A stretch of 64,000 nt of DNA, taken from positions 1,612,001-1,676,000 of the forward strand of contig NZ_CP121467.1 in assembly GCF_029691405.1 (NCBI RefSeq), written 5' to 3'. Within the stretch, counting starts at the first letter, position 1. Each line of letters starts with the position of its first letter. The translations under genes and the position numbers were made by a program. A model generated the notes under the pieces. The model had not been told where the DNA came from. It did no database searches and was given only the letters and a program-made list of their open reading frames with translations. Source of the DNA: Streptococcus sp. D7B5 (GTDB lineage: Bacteria > Bacillota > Bacilli > Lactobacillales > Streptococcaceae). Below are positions 16,993 to 24,894 of the stretch, piece by piece.

Positions 16993-17412
16993 ATGAGAAT
17001 TATGGGATTGGACGTCGGTTCAAAAACAGTAGGGGTGGCTATTAGCGATCCGCTCGGTTTCACCGCTCAGGGACTTGAAATCATCCAGATTAATGAGGAC
17101 CAGGGCCAGTTTGGTTTTGACCGCATCAAGGAATTGGTTGACAGCTATAAGGTAGAACGCTTTGTAGTAGGTTTGCCAAAGAACATGAACAATACCAGTG
17201 GTCCGCGAGTAGAAGCCAGTCAAGCCTATGGTGCCAAGCTAGAAGAACTCTTTGGTTTGCCAGTAGACTATCAGGATGAGCGTTTGACAACGGTCGCTGC
17301 GGAGCGTATGTTGATTGAACAAGCAGATATCAGCCGTAACAAACGCAAGAAAGTTATTGATAAGTTGGCTGCTCAGCTGATTTTGCAAAATTATTTAGAT
17401 AGAAAATTTTAA
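16993..17412 (+). CDS. ruvX: Putative pre-16S rRNA nuclease / Holliday junction resolvase-like YqgF
   Basis: A 139-residue RNase H-fold nuclease. The first acidic site is in [17 protein letters not shown] (Asp7), followed by [15 protein letters not shown] and the late catalytic DERLTT motif. Family members trim the 5' end of 16S rRNA (E. coli YqgF) and were originally proposed as Holliday junction resolvases. It starts 3 bases after ireB and is followed after 15 bases by the DUF1292 gene, the conserved three-gene order of Firmicutes. Confidence 0.93.
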   Translation: MRIMGLDVGSKTVGVAISDPLGFTAQGLEIIQINEDQGQFGFDRIKELVDSYKVERFVVGLPKNMNNTSGPRVEASQAYGAKLEELFGLPVDYQDERLTTVAAERMLIEQADISRNKRKKVIDKLAAQLILQNYLDRKF

Positions 17413-17427
17413 GACAGAGGAGAAACT

Positions 17428-17733
17428 ATGTCACACGATCACAACCATGACCACGAAGAACGTGAATTGATTACACTAGTAGATGAGCAAGGAAATGAAA
17501 CCTTGTTTGAAATTCTTTTGACCATCGACGGGAAAGAAGAATTTGGTAAAAACTATGTTCTGCTAGTGCCAGTTAATGCAGAAGAAGATGAAAATGGTGA
17601 AGTTGAAATTCAAGCTTACTCATTCATCGAAAATGAAGACGGAACAGAAGGCGAATTGCAACCAATTCCAGAAGACTCAGAAGACGAATGGAACATGATT
17701 GAAGAAGTCTTCAACAGCTTTATGGAGGAGTGA
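17428..17733 (+). CDS. DUF1292 / UPF0473 family protein
   Basis: A 101-residue, strongly acidic protein of unknown function. It starts [14 protein letters not shown], a histidine-rich stretch, followed by [20 protein letters not shown] and YVLLVP, the UPF0473 pattern. It is the third gene of the ireB-ruvX operon, with AGAGGAGAAACT before the ATG. The His-rich head could bind metal, but this is a guess from composition. Confidence 0.85.
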   Translation: MSHDHNHDHEERELITLVDEQGNETLFEILLTIDGKEEFGKNYVLLVPVNAEEDENGEVEIQAYSFIENEDGTEGELQPIPEDSEDEWNMIEEVFNSFMEE

Positions 17734-17737
17734 TACA

Positions 17738-17808
17738 GTCTGGGAGACTGTATCAGCCCAACTCCCAGAAATTGGAGAGAGTTGGAACGTCCGGGGAACG
17801 TTTTTAGC
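17738..17808 (+). repeat. Structured direct repeat, copy 1 (71 bp)
   Basis: This copy and 17840-17910 are 71 bp each and I count about 10 differences. Each contains two or three small hairpins: (GAT)ACAGTC/GACTGT(ATC), CCAACTC/GAGTTGG, and AACGT/ACGTT before a TTTTT run. It starts 4 bases after the DUF1292 stop and probably helps end that transcript. Confidence 0.7.
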
Positions 17809-17839
17809 CCAGTTCCTTAAAATAAGAGAGAACTGGTAT

Positions 17840-17910
17840 GTCTGGGAGACTGTATCACCCCAACTCCTAGAAACTAGAAAGAGTTGGAACATCCAGTGGA
17901 TGTTTTTAGC
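17840..17910 (+). repeat. Structured direct repeat, copy 2 (71 bp)
   Basis: Second copy, offset exactly 102 bp from the first. The last hairpin here is ACATCC/GGATGT against AACGT/ACGTT in copy 1, so pairing is kept while the bases differ. The 31-bp piece between the copies holds its own hairpin (CAGTTC/GAACTG). Confidence 0.7.
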
Positions 17911-17954
17911 TCACGTTGAAATTCATAGTAGCTAGTGATTAGCTAACCAGGTAA

Positions 17955-17990
17955 GAGGTCGGGATTTTAGTCCCGACCTCGTTTTTTATT
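17955..17990 (+). terminator. Strong terminator upstream of folC
   Basis: GAGGTCGGGA / TCCCGACCTC, ten perfect pairs, then GTTTTTT. It ends the ireB operon before folC. Confidence 0.9.
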
Positions 17991-18043
17991 TGTAATCATA
18001 CTTTGATGCGGTAGTTGATTGGACTTTTGTTAAGGAGACATGT

Positions 18044-19294
18044 ATGTTTGAAGTAGAAAAATGGCTGCATAGTCGGATTGGTTTAAACTTTAGATCTGGA
18101 CTTGGACGAATGCAGCGAGCTGTGGATTTGCTGGGGAATCCTGAGAAGACTTATCCTATTATCCACGTAACAGGTACTAACGGTAAAGGGTCAACTATTG
18201 CCTTCATGAGGGAGTTGTTTGTTGCTCATGGTAAAAAAGTTGGTACTTTCACCTCTCCTCATATCGTCAGTATCCATGATCGAATCTGTATTAATGGGCA
18301 ACCGATTGCTGATGCAGATTTTATCCGTTTGGCGGAGCAGGTCAATGAGATGGAAAAGACGCTTTTGCAAACCTATGACCAGTTGTCCTTTTTTGAATTA
18401 CTGACTCTGATTGCTTTGCTTTACTTTAAAGAGAAGGGAGTGGATCTGGTTCTGCTAGAAGTGGGGATTGGTGGTTTGCTTGATACCACTAATGTCGTAA
18501 CAGGAGAGATTGCAGTTATTGCTTCGATTGGGCTAGATCATCAGGAGACCTTGGGCGATAGTCTGGAGGAAATAGCCGAGCAGAAAGCTGGTATTTTCAA
18601 GGCTGGCAAGAAGGCAGTCATTGCCAAGCTTACTCCAGAAGCGGAGCTTGTCTGTCAAAGTAAAGCGAGAGAGTTAGCTGTCGAACTTTATCAAGCTGGG
18701 CGAGACTTCACCTTGAATGCTGGGGATTTTTCAAGTAAGCTAGCAAACTTTTCACAGCTTGAAATCGGTTTAGAAGGTGCTTATCAGCAAGAAAATGCCG
18801 CCTTGGCTTTAGAAACTTTTCTTCTGTTTATGGCGTCAAGAGGTGAAAGGGTCGAAGAAGAGTTTGTCAGACGGGCTTTGAAGGAGACACATTGGGCAGG
18901 TCGATTGGAACGGATTCGTCCACAAATCTACCTAGATGGGGCTCACAATCTGCCAGCCTTGACTCGTCTAGTCGAGTTTATCCAAGGGAAAATCCAGCAA
19001 GGTTACCAGGTTCGCATCCTTTTTGGAGCACTTAAACGCAAGGATTATCAGGGGATGTTAGGCTATCTATCTAAGCAGTTGCCTGAGGTGGAACTTAAGG
19101 TAACAGGCTTTGACTACCAAGGCTCTCTGGATGAAAAGGATGTGGCGGGTTACGATTTGATTTCTTCCTATGGCGGTTTTATCAGAGAATTTGAAGAAAA
19201 GGCCAAAGATCAGGACTTGCTTTTCGTGACGGGCTCGCTCTACTTTATCTCGGAAGTCCGAGCGAGTTTGGTTGGAAGCGACGAGATTAGTTGA
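18044..19294 (+). CDS. folC: Folylpolyglutamate synthase / dihydrofolate synthase
   Basis: A 416-residue Mur-ligase-family enzyme that adds glutamate to dihydropteroate or folates. The P-loop is HVTGTNGKGST (about residues 41-51), followed by GTFTSPHI, SFFELLTLIAL, LEVGIGGLLDTTNVV and the C-terminal DGAHNLPAL motif. Whether it also has dihydrofolate synthase activity cannot be decided from sequence. AAGGAGACATGT precedes the ATG. Its stop codon overlaps the promoter of the following lipoprotein gene. Confidence 0.93.
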   Translation: MFEVEKWLHSRIGLNFRSGLGRMQRAVDLLGNPEKTYPIIHVTGTNGKGSTIAFMRELFVAHGKKVGTFTSPHIVSIHDRICINGQPIADADFIRLAEQVNEMEKTLLQTYDQLSFFELLTLIALLYFKEKGVDLVLLEVGIGGLLDTTNVVTGEIAVIASIGLDHQETLGDSLEEIAEQKAGIFKAGKKAVIAKLTPEAELVCQSKARELAVELYQAGRDFTLNAGDFSSKLANFSQLEIGLEGAYQQENAALALETFLLFMASRGERVEEEFVRRALKETHWAGRLERIRPQIYLDGAHNLPALTRLVEFIQGKIQQGYQVRILFGALKRKDYQGMLGYLSKQLPEVELKVTGFDYQGSLDEKDVAGYDLISSYGGFIREFEEKAKDQDLLFVTGSLYFISEVRASLVGSDEIS

Positions 19295-19319
19295 CCTTAT
19301 AGGCTTAAGTTGTTATACT
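19291..19319 (+). promoter_or_regulatory. Sigma-70 promoter overlapping the folC stop
   Basis: TTGACC (19291-19296) and TATACT (19314-19319) with a 17-base spacer, driving the lipoprotein gene at 19385. Confidence 0.78.
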
Positions 19320-19336
19320 TGAGGTAGGAGGTATAT

Positions 19337-19352
19337 CTGGAAACGATTCCAG
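19337..19352 (+). promoter_or_regulatory. Cre-like palindromic operator
   Basis: CTGGAAACGATTCCAG, a near-perfect 16-bp palindrome, begins 18 bases after the -10 box. It fits TGxAAxCGxTxxCA, the catabolite-control site pattern; in this place CcpA binding would block elongation or initiation. Confidence 0.55.
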
Positions 19353-19384
19353 CAAAACATTGGCACAAAAGAAAGGAAATCGCT

Positions 19385-19840
19385 ATGAAAACGAAAACAT
19401 TCACACTTTCTATTGCTTCCCTAGCAATTCTTAGTCTTTTAGCAGCTTGTGGACCTAAGGCACAAGCCCCTACCCAGCAATCTGCTCAGCAATCATCTTC
19501 TCAACAAGAATCATCTTCTAGCGCTGCGACAAGTGCTAGTCAACCACAGGCGTCCTCAAGTCAGGACACTACTGTAGCTCAACCTACGAATATCGATGGT
19601 ACCTATACTGGAAAAGATGAGAATGACCAAATCACTCTTGTTGTAACAGGTAAAACTGGTACATGGACTGAGGTCGAGCCAGATGGAGATAAGGAAATCA
19701 AGCAAGTCAGCTTTGAACCAGAAAATCAACGTGTCATTATCGGTGATGATGTCAAAATTTACACGGTTAATGGTAATCAATTGATTATCGACGATATGGA
19801 CCGAGAGACATCTGACCGAGTGGTATTAACTAAGCAATAA
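19385..19840 (+). CDS. Lipoprotein, function unknown
   Basis: A 151-residue lipoprotein with lipobox LLAAC (lipidated Cys22). The mature N-terminus is a low-complexity Gln/Ser/Ala linker (about residues 25-66), then a small beta-rich domain with NIDGTYTGKDENDQITLVV and a repeated acidic pattern. Similar small lipoproteins of unknown role occur at this place in streptococci. AAAGAAAGGAAATC precedes the ATG. A consensus-like promoter and a cre-like palindrome upstream suggest regulation by sugar supply. Confidence 0.82.
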   Translation: MKTKTFTLSIASLAILSLLAACGPKAQAPTQQSAQQSSSQQESSSSAATSASQPQASSSQDTTVAQPTNIDGTYTGKDENDQITLVVTGKTGTWTEVEPDGDKEIKQVSFEPENQRVIIGDDVKIYTVNGNQLIIDDMDRETSDRVVLTKQ

Positions 19841-19850
19841 TGATTAAGTA

Positions 19851-19893
19851 AAAGTTCCAATGAGATGAAATCCATCTTTTTGGAGCTTTTTTC
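19851..19893 (+). terminator. Terminator after the lipoprotein gene
   Basis: AAAGTTCCAA / TTGGAGCTTT arms enclose a smaller GATG/CATC hairpin and are followed by a T run. Confidence 0.75.
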
Positions 19894-19931
19894 TTGAAAA
19901 AGTGGCTGGCTGTTCTTTACTAACTTTTTAC

Positions 19932-19945
19932 TTAAAACGCTTACA
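19932..19945 (+). promoter_or_regulatory. Cre-like site upstream of the alcohol dehydrogenase promoter
   Basis: TTAAAACGCTTACA differs from the cre pattern TGWAANCGNTNWCA at one position. It ends 5 bases before the -35 box. A separate perfect 16-bp palindrome, TTACAAATATTTGTAA (19941-19956), overlaps both this site and the -35. Confidence 0.6.
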
Positions 19946-19950
19946 AATAT

Positions 19951-19979
19951 TTGTAAAACTTCTTATAAGGTCGTATACT
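19951..19979 (+). promoter_or_regulatory. Sigma-70 promoter of the alcohol dehydrogenase gene
   Basis: TTGTAA (19951-19956), 17-base spacer, TATACT (19974-19979); the ATG lies 45 bases downstream. Confidence 0.75.
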
Positions 19980-20024
19980 TATAGTAAATAATCAAATAGC
20001 GCAAAGGCGCAGGAGGAAAAGCAT

Positions 20025-21176
20025 ATGGCTACATTTTACGTTCCGGCAGTTAACCTTATTGGTAAAGGTGTTGTAAATGAAGTAGGTCCGTATATCAAGG
20101 AACTGGGGTATAAGAAGGCCCTTTTGGTGACAGATAAGTTCATCGAAGGTAGTGATATTTTACCCAAAGTCCTAAAACCGTTAGATGCTGAAGGGATCGA
20201 CTATGTAATCTTTAGCGATGTGGAGCCAAATCCGACTTGCAAGAACGTTACAGATGGGGTTGCTGCTCTGAAAGAGCATGGATGTGACTTCATCATCAGT
20301 CTTGGAGGAGGGTCTCCTCAGGATGCGGCTAGTTGTATCTCTATCATTGCTGCAAATGGTGGAAAACCACAGGACTACGAAGGTCTCCACAAGTCTACTA
20401 AAAAAGGGTTGCCAGTGGTTGCGATCAATACAACAGCTGGAACTTCTGCAGAAATCACCATTAACTATGTTATTACTGACGAAGAGCGCAAGGTCAAGAT
20501 GGTAATGGTTGATAAGAACAGCCTTGCCCTTATCTCTGTCAATGATCCAGAACTCATGCTTTCAAAGCCGAAAGGATTGACAGCAGCGACAGGTATGGAT
20601 GCTCTTACTCACGCTGTCGAAGCCTTGGTAACACCAGGTGCTTATAATGTGACCAAGAAACTTTCTATCGGAGCGATTGAACTCATCAAGGAGTATCTTC
20701 CTCGTGCTGTGGCAAATGGCCAAGATATTGAAGCGCGTGAGGCGATGGTCAATGCCATCTTCCTCGGTGGTATGAGCTTTAACAATGCTGGTTTGGGCTA
20801 TGTTCATTCTATGGCTCACCAACTCGGTGCAGTTTATAACTTGCCACATGGTGTCTGCTGTGCCATGCTTCTTCCAGTTGTAGAGCGTGAAAATGCTAAA
20901 CGTGTACCAGAAGCTTTCCGCAATGTAGCCAAGGCCTTGGGACTCCATGTTGAAGGGAAAACAGACCAGGAATGCGCTGACTATGCTATCGCTGAAATTG
21001 AAAAACTGTCTGAAACAGTAGGTATTCCGAAGAAACTCACCGAACTCGGTATCCAAGAAAAAGACTTTGACTTTGACTACCTTTCTAAGAATGCTTTGAT
21101 TGATGCATGTGCGCCAGGCAATCCATTTATGCCAACTTTAGAAGAAACCATTGCTCTCTACAAAGAACTCTTCTAA
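20025..21176 (+). CDS. Iron-containing alcohol dehydrogenase
   Basis: A 383-residue group III alcohol dehydrogenase. The NAD(P)-binding segment reads SLGGGSPQDAAS (about residues 92-103), and the iron ligands sit in the motifs MDALTHAVEA (Asp, His) and HSMAHQLGAVYNLPHG (two His). The family reduces aldehydes to alcohols (ethanol, propanediol and similar), and the closest remembered relatives are AdhB/FucO-like enzymes; the exact substrate is not assignable. The gene is single, with CGCAGGAGGAAAAGC before the ATG. The promoter carries a cre-like site, matching a fermentation role. Confidence 0.9.
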   Translation: MATFYVPAVNLIGKGVVNEVGPYIKELGYKKALLVTDKFIEGSDILPKVLKPLDAEGIDYVIFSDVEPNPTCKNVTDGVAALKEHGCDFIISLGGGSPQDAASCISIIAANGGKPQDYEGLHKSTKKGLPVVAINTTAGTSAEITINYVITDEERKVKMVMVDKNSLALISVNDPELMLSKPKGLTAATGMDALTHAVEALVTPGAYNVTKKLSIGAIELIKEYLPRAVANGQDIEAREAMVNAIFLGGMSFNNAGLGYVHSMAHQLGAVYNLPHGVCCAMLLPVVERENAKRVPEAFRNVAKALGLHVEGKTDQECADYAIAEIEKLSETVGIPKKLTELGIQEKDFDFDYLSKNALIDACAPGNPFMPTLEETIALYKELF

Positions 21177-21227
21177 AAATCAAGTAGAGTGGAAGGGACG
21201 TATTCCCCAACATATAAATAATATTGG

Positions 21228-21256
21228 AAAGAACTATCATTTTGGTAGTTCTTTTT
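21228..21256 (+). terminator. Terminator after the alcohol dehydrogenase gene
   Basis: AAAGAACTA / TAGTTCTTT stem with T tail, 51 bases after the stop. Confidence 0.85.
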
Positions 21257-21371
21257 AAGTTTCTTAATACCCTAGTTAAAAAGATAAAAAGGGATAGCAC
21301 GTCATATAGTGAAGGAGTAATTTAAGAATCTTGCAGTTCTTGGAATAGTTTGAATAGAAAAAGGTAAAAGG

Positions 21372-21401
21372 TTGCCATCTACCCCTGAACTGAGGTATAC
21401 T
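21372..21401 (+). promoter_or_regulatory. Promoter of cls
   Basis: TTGCCA (21372-21377), 18-base spacer, TATACT (21396-21401), 59 bases before the chosen cls start. Confidence 0.65.
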
Positions 21402-21460
21402 AGTAGAAACAGTAGTTTATCAAGCAGTTAAGGAGAATGTTAGAAAAGGAAGGGGGATGT

Positions 21461-22993
21461 ATGACAGCTAGAAAAATGCAGCTACTCATGTCCAAATATG
21501 GTTTCAGTATTACCATCATGTTGGCAGAGTTGTTTATCATCTTTGGTTTATTTCTCTATCTAGGGCAGATGGCTCCAATTGTCTGGATTATCCTAGTCAT
21601 TTTAGTGAGTTTAGCGACCATTGTATCGATTGTTAATCGGTCCATGAATCCTGAGAGTAAGGTAACATGGCTGTTAGTAGCCTTTGTGCCAGTGTTTGGC
21701 CCCTTACTCTATATCATGTTTGGAGAGCGCCGTTTATCTAAAAAAGAAATAAAGCAGCTAAAGCAGCTCCAATCAATGGTTGATCGAGAGGACAATAGCA
21801 GAGCTCTCCGTTTGGAGTTAAAGGAACAAGACAAGTCGGCTTACGGCGTTATCAAATCACTCCTCAGCATGGACACGAATGCCGATGTCTATGATCGAAC
21901 GGATACACAATTTTTTGCATCTGGTGAAAGCATGTGGCATCAGATGCTAGAGGATCTCAAGAAAGCTGAGAAGTTTATCTTTCTCGAATACTATATCATC
22001 GAAGAAGGTTTGATGTGGAATAGTATTTTGGAGATTTTGGAAGAAAAGGTAGCTCAAGGTGTAGAAGTGAAGCTTCTCTATGATGATATTGGTTGTATGG
22101 CAACCTTGCCTGGAGATTACACCATCCAGCTTCGTGGTCGAGGGATTGAAGCCCACAAATTTAACAAGGTGATTCCACGTTTGACCGTTGCTTATAACAA
22201 CCGTGATCACCGTAAAATCATGATTATAGATGGTCAAATTGCCTATACAGGTGGTGTCAATCTGGCCGATGAGTATATCAACCATATCGAACGCTTTGGT
22301 TATTGGAAGGATAGCGGTATTCGTCTGGATGGACCGGCAGTTAAGGCTTTTACCAGACTCTTTTTATCTGCATGGTATATCAACCGTGGGGAGATTAGTG
22401 ACTTTGACCAATACCATCTCGAAAATCAACCAAAAGATGGGATGGGGCTCTGTATTCCCTATAGTAGTGGACCAAAACCCATCTACCGAGCCCAGGTTGG
22501 AAAAACGGTCTATCAAAATCTTATCAATCAAGCTACAGATTACGTCTACATCACGACTCCCTATCTGATTGCGGACTATGATCTCACCGAAAGTATCAAA
22601 AATGCAGCTCTGAGAGGGGTAGATGTGCGAATTGTGACGCCGTGTATCCCAGATAAGAAGGTTATTCAGTTAGTTACTCGGGGAGCCTATCCAGATTTGC
22701 TATCTGCTGGGGTTCGTATTTATGAGTACAGTCCGGGATTCCTTCATAGCAAGCAAATACTTGTCGATGGAGAGGCAGCCACCGTGGGGACCATCAATTT
22801 TGACTATCGTAGCTTGCTTCACCACTATGAAAATGCCGTCTTACTTTATAGAACGCAGTCTATCATCGATATTGAAAGGGACTTCGAAGAGATTTTTAAA
22901 GTTTCTCAAGAAATTTATCCCCACACCATCAAAACAAGCTGGTATCAAAGCCTGATCAAGGAAATTGTCCAGTTGTTTGCACCTATGCTTTGA
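21461..22993 (+). CDS. cls: Cardiolipin synthase
   Basis: A 510-residue phospholipase D-superfamily enzyme making cardiolipin from phosphatidylglycerol. Two N-terminal membrane helices are followed by FGPLLYIMFGERR and the two HKD active sites, HRKIMIID and HSKQILVD. The start at 21461 is preferred because GGAAGGGGGATGT precedes it; an in-frame ATG eight codons upstream also has a weaker AAGGAG site. A terminator follows 10 bases after the stop, separating it from the com-box locus. Confidence 0.93.
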   Translation: MTARKMQLLMSKYGFSITIMLAELFIIFGLFLYLGQMAPIVWIILVILVSLATIVSIVNRSMNPESKVTWLLVAFVPVFGPLLYIMFGERRLSKKEIKQLKQLQSMVDREDNSRALRLELKEQDKSAYGVIKSLLSMDTNADVYDRTDTQFFASGESMWHQMLEDLKKAEKFIFLEYYIIEEGLMWNSILEILEEKVAQGVEVKLLYDDIGCMATLPGDYTIQLRGRGIEAHKFNKVIPRLTVAYNNRDHRKIMIIDGQIAYTGGVNLADEYINHIERFGYWKDSGIRLDGPAVKAFTRLFLSAWYINRGEISDFDQYHLENQPKDGMGLCIPYSSGPKPIYRAQVGKTVYQNLINQATDYVYITTPYLIADYDLTESIKNAALRGVDVRIVTPCIPDKKVIQLVTRGAYPDLLSAGVRIYEYSPGFLHSKQILVDGEAATVGTINFDYRSLLHHYENAVLLYRTQSIIDIERDFEEIFKVSQEIYPHTIKTSWYQSLIKEIVQLFAPML

Positions 22994-23002
22994 CAATCAA
23001 CC

Positions 23003-23037
23003 AAGATCTAGCCCAAGGCTGGATCTTATTTTTGTCT
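23003..23037 (+). terminator. Terminator after cls
   Basis: AAGATC-AGCC / GGCT-GATCTT hairpin followed by ATTTTTG. Confidence 0.75.
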
Positions 23038-23040
23038 TCT

Positions 23041-23048
23041 TACGAATA
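23041..23048 (+). promoter_or_regulatory. Com-box (cin-box) for the competence sigma factor ComX
   Basis: TACGAATA matches the 8-base com-box consensus of late competence genes perfectly, follows a T-rich stretch, and lies 20 bases before the ATG of the small gene at 23069, a standard spacing. It falls right after the cls terminator, as expected for a new transcription unit. Confidence 0.85.
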
Positions 23049-23068
23049 GATAAGTAAAGGAGAAAACC

Positions 23069-23212
23069 ATGCTTAATCTAGAAGATGATGATTTTATCAG
23101 AGAGTATAGAAACAGCCGATTTCACCGTTTTCGTGAAATCGAACGCTTTGCGATATTGAATAAGAAATTCAGCAAATATCAATCCCAAGCTGACATTCCT
23201 GTAAGATTTTGA
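23069..23212 (+). CDS. Small competence-induced protein, Ccs4-like (47 aa)
   Basis: A 47-codon ORF with AAAGGAGAAAACC before the ATG, beginning MLNLEDDDFIREYRNSRF and ending IPVRF. It is charged, with alternating acidic and basic residues and no membrane segment. It stands directly behind a perfect com-box. In pneumococcus the late competence gene ccs4 lies at this place between cls and nrdD, so I take it as that gene or its partner; the function is unknown. Confidence 0.72.
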   Translation: MLNLEDDDFIREYRNSRFHRFREIERFAILNKKFSKYQSQADIPVRF

Positions 23213-23218
23213 TATACT
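23190..23218 (+). promoter_or_regulatory. Second, sigma-70 type promoter inside the end of the ccs4-like gene
   Basis: CTGACA (23190-23195), 17-base spacer, TATACT (23213-23218). It would allow the following membrane protein to be expressed without competence. Confidence 0.65.
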
Positions 23219-23247
23219 AAAACAGATAAACTTAGAGGAGAAATTGA

Positions 23248-24765
23248 ATGAACGTATACGGGAAAATAGATGAGAAACAAGAAGAATCTCATTACCAAGA
23301 CTGGTCAGTGCCAGAGAAACGAGAAGGAGCTCCCATTCCCTTTTTTAGTATTTTGCTTTGGAGTTTAGTGGCCACAGCCATTTCGGTTGCCCTACCTAAT
23401 ATTTTTGGTTTAGTCAGTCCGCAACAAACCCAGGATCTTTATACCGGTTGGGCCTTGCATCAAAATGGTCAAATGTATACAGATTATTTTGGGACGGAGG
23501 GATTGCTCTATTATGTGCTAACCTACCTTTTTCAAGGCAGTATTCTGATTGCTTTGGTTGAGTGGTTGGCTTTGTTTGGAGCAGGTGTTTTTCTTTTTAA
23601 GGCTGCGGATACTCTTGTCGGCCAAGAAAATGAAGCGAAGCGAGTTGTCTTTATTCTATACTTGCTTGTAGCGGGCCTCGCTTTTGGTGGCGGTTATGCT
23701 CTCTTGCTAGCCCTGCCTTTCCTATTTTATTCATTGAGTATCGTTACAAATTATCTAGCTTTTCCAAAGGATGATAAAGGATTTGTACGAGTGGGGATGA
23801 GCCTTGCTCTCGCTTTCTTCCTTGCGCCAATCCCAACCGTCTTGTTTGCGGCTGTACTGGCCTTGGGCATCATCGGCTATAATCTAGCTAAAGGTCACTT
23901 TGTTCATGGCTTATATCAGTTCTTTGCGTCAGCCCTAGGATTTTCACTCTTATTCTATCCTTTAGGCTACTATACAGTGTGGACAGGTAGTTTTGGAGAT
24001 GCCATTAGCCAGACCTTGTATCCGGTAAATACTCTTAGCCTCTTTTCAAATTCGCATTTGCTTGAAAATGCAGCCTTCTACGGTTTGCTTGCTATTGGAT
24101 TAGGTTCCCTTGTCTTGCTCTTTACAGGCTTGTTCCAGTCAAAACCAGCCAAGCAATATGCCCTCTCAATTGCTGCTAGCTTGGGATTGTTGGTTTCTTT
24201 GGGAATCTTGATTCTCTCCAAAGAACCTATCAACGGTACTCGTCTTGTGGTGCTAATTCCTTTCTTGGTCTTGCTCCTTCTGACAGGAATCAAGGAAGAT
24301 GTTTCGGATGGAGGCGGTCGTCGTAGAAGAAGACGTGAGAAACAAACTTCTTTCCTTAAAGGAAATTTCTATCTACCACTGATTGCCCTTGCCTACCTTA
24401 TTGTTCTTCCTATCGTGAGTCGCTACCTTTCGCACCCAGCGACTTATCAGGAGAGAGACCGTCTTGCTAGCGTGGTTAAACAACAAACGAGTTCTGAGGA
24501 TCGTGTCTATGCTTGGGATGATCGTCCTGATTTCTACCGTACCAGTGAGCGCTTGGCGCCAACTTCTCTATCAACTCCAACACTCTATACTGCAAGCGAT
24601 GAAAATAAAACTAAACTGATGAATGACCTGAAAGAGAATCAACCGAAGATGATTGTGGTCAATCAAAAAGTTGCCTTGTGGTCAGATGTAGAGAGCTGGA
24701 TCAGTGAAAACTATGAGCTTGTTCAGACAGATACTAGCGAGTTCAAACTATATAAATCAAAATAA
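23248..24765 (+). CDS. Polytopic membrane protein, function unknown (GT-C-like layout)
   Basis: A 505-residue protein with about ten hydrophobic segments between residues 30 and 400, an internal very basic loop (GGGRRRRRREK, about residue 355) and a soluble C-terminal domain of about 100 residues. N-terminal features such as QDLYTGWALHQNGQMYTDYFGTEG resemble GT-C membrane glycosyltransferases, but no catalytic motif is certain. GAGGAGAAATTGA precedes the ATG. It lies behind the com-box and the ccs4-like gene, so competence induction by read-through is plausible. Confidence 0.75.
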   Translation: MNVYGKIDEKQEESHYQDWSVPEKREGAPIPFFSILLWSLVATAISVALPNIFGLVSPQQTQDLYTGWALHQNGQMYTDYFGTEGLLYYVLTYLFQGSILIALVEWLALFGAGVFLFKAADTLVGQENEAKRVVFILYLLVAGLAFGGGYALLLALPFLFYSLSIVTNYLAFPKDDKGFVRVGMSLALAFFLAPIPTVLFAAVLALGIIGYNLAKGHFVHGLYQFFASALGFSLLFYPLGYYTVWTGSFGDAISQTLYPVNTLSLFSNSHLLENAAFYGLLAIGLGSLVLLFTGLFQSKPAKQYALSIAASLGLLVSLGILILSKEPINGTRLVVLIPFLVLLLLTGIKEDVSDGGGRRRRRREKQTSFLKGNFYLPLIALAYLIVLPIVSRYLSHPATYQERDRLASVVKQQTSSEDRVYAWDDRPDFYRTSERLAPTSLSTPTLYTASDENKTKLMNDLKENQPKMIVVNQKVALWSDVESWISENYELVQTDTSEFKLYKSK

Positions 24766-24768
24766 CAA

Positions 24769-24835
24769 AAAATCAATATCTTGTGGAATTTTAAAATTTT
24801 TAGGATTTTTAACACAAGATATTGATTTTTATTTT
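24769..24835 (+). terminator. Large hairpin upstream of nrdD with NrdR-box-like arms
   Basis: Long inverted repeat: AATCAATATCTTGTG on the left and CACAAGATATTGATT on the right with a 26-base A/T loop and T-rich tail, suiting a terminator for the upstream gene. Each arm also resembles the 16-bp NrdR box: 24771-24786 and 24812-24827, centres 41 bp apart (about four helical turns), with the right arm near the -35 of the nrdD promoter. Confidence 0.7.
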
Positions 24836-24840
24836 TAGAG

Positions 24841-24849
24841 TGGTATAAT
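24841..24849 (+). promoter_or_regulatory. Extended -10 promoter of nrdD
   Basis: TGGTATAAT, 45 bases before the chosen nrdD start and 13 bases after the right NrdR-like box. Confidence 0.65.
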
Positions 24850-24894
24850 ACTGAATATAAACAATTCAACAATATTTTAGAAAAGAGCATGGAT

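Noticed and set aside
17677-17935. ORFs on both strands across the 71-bp repeats
   Set aside because: They arise from the repeated hairpin sequence, have no ribosome-binding sites and encode the repeat itself.
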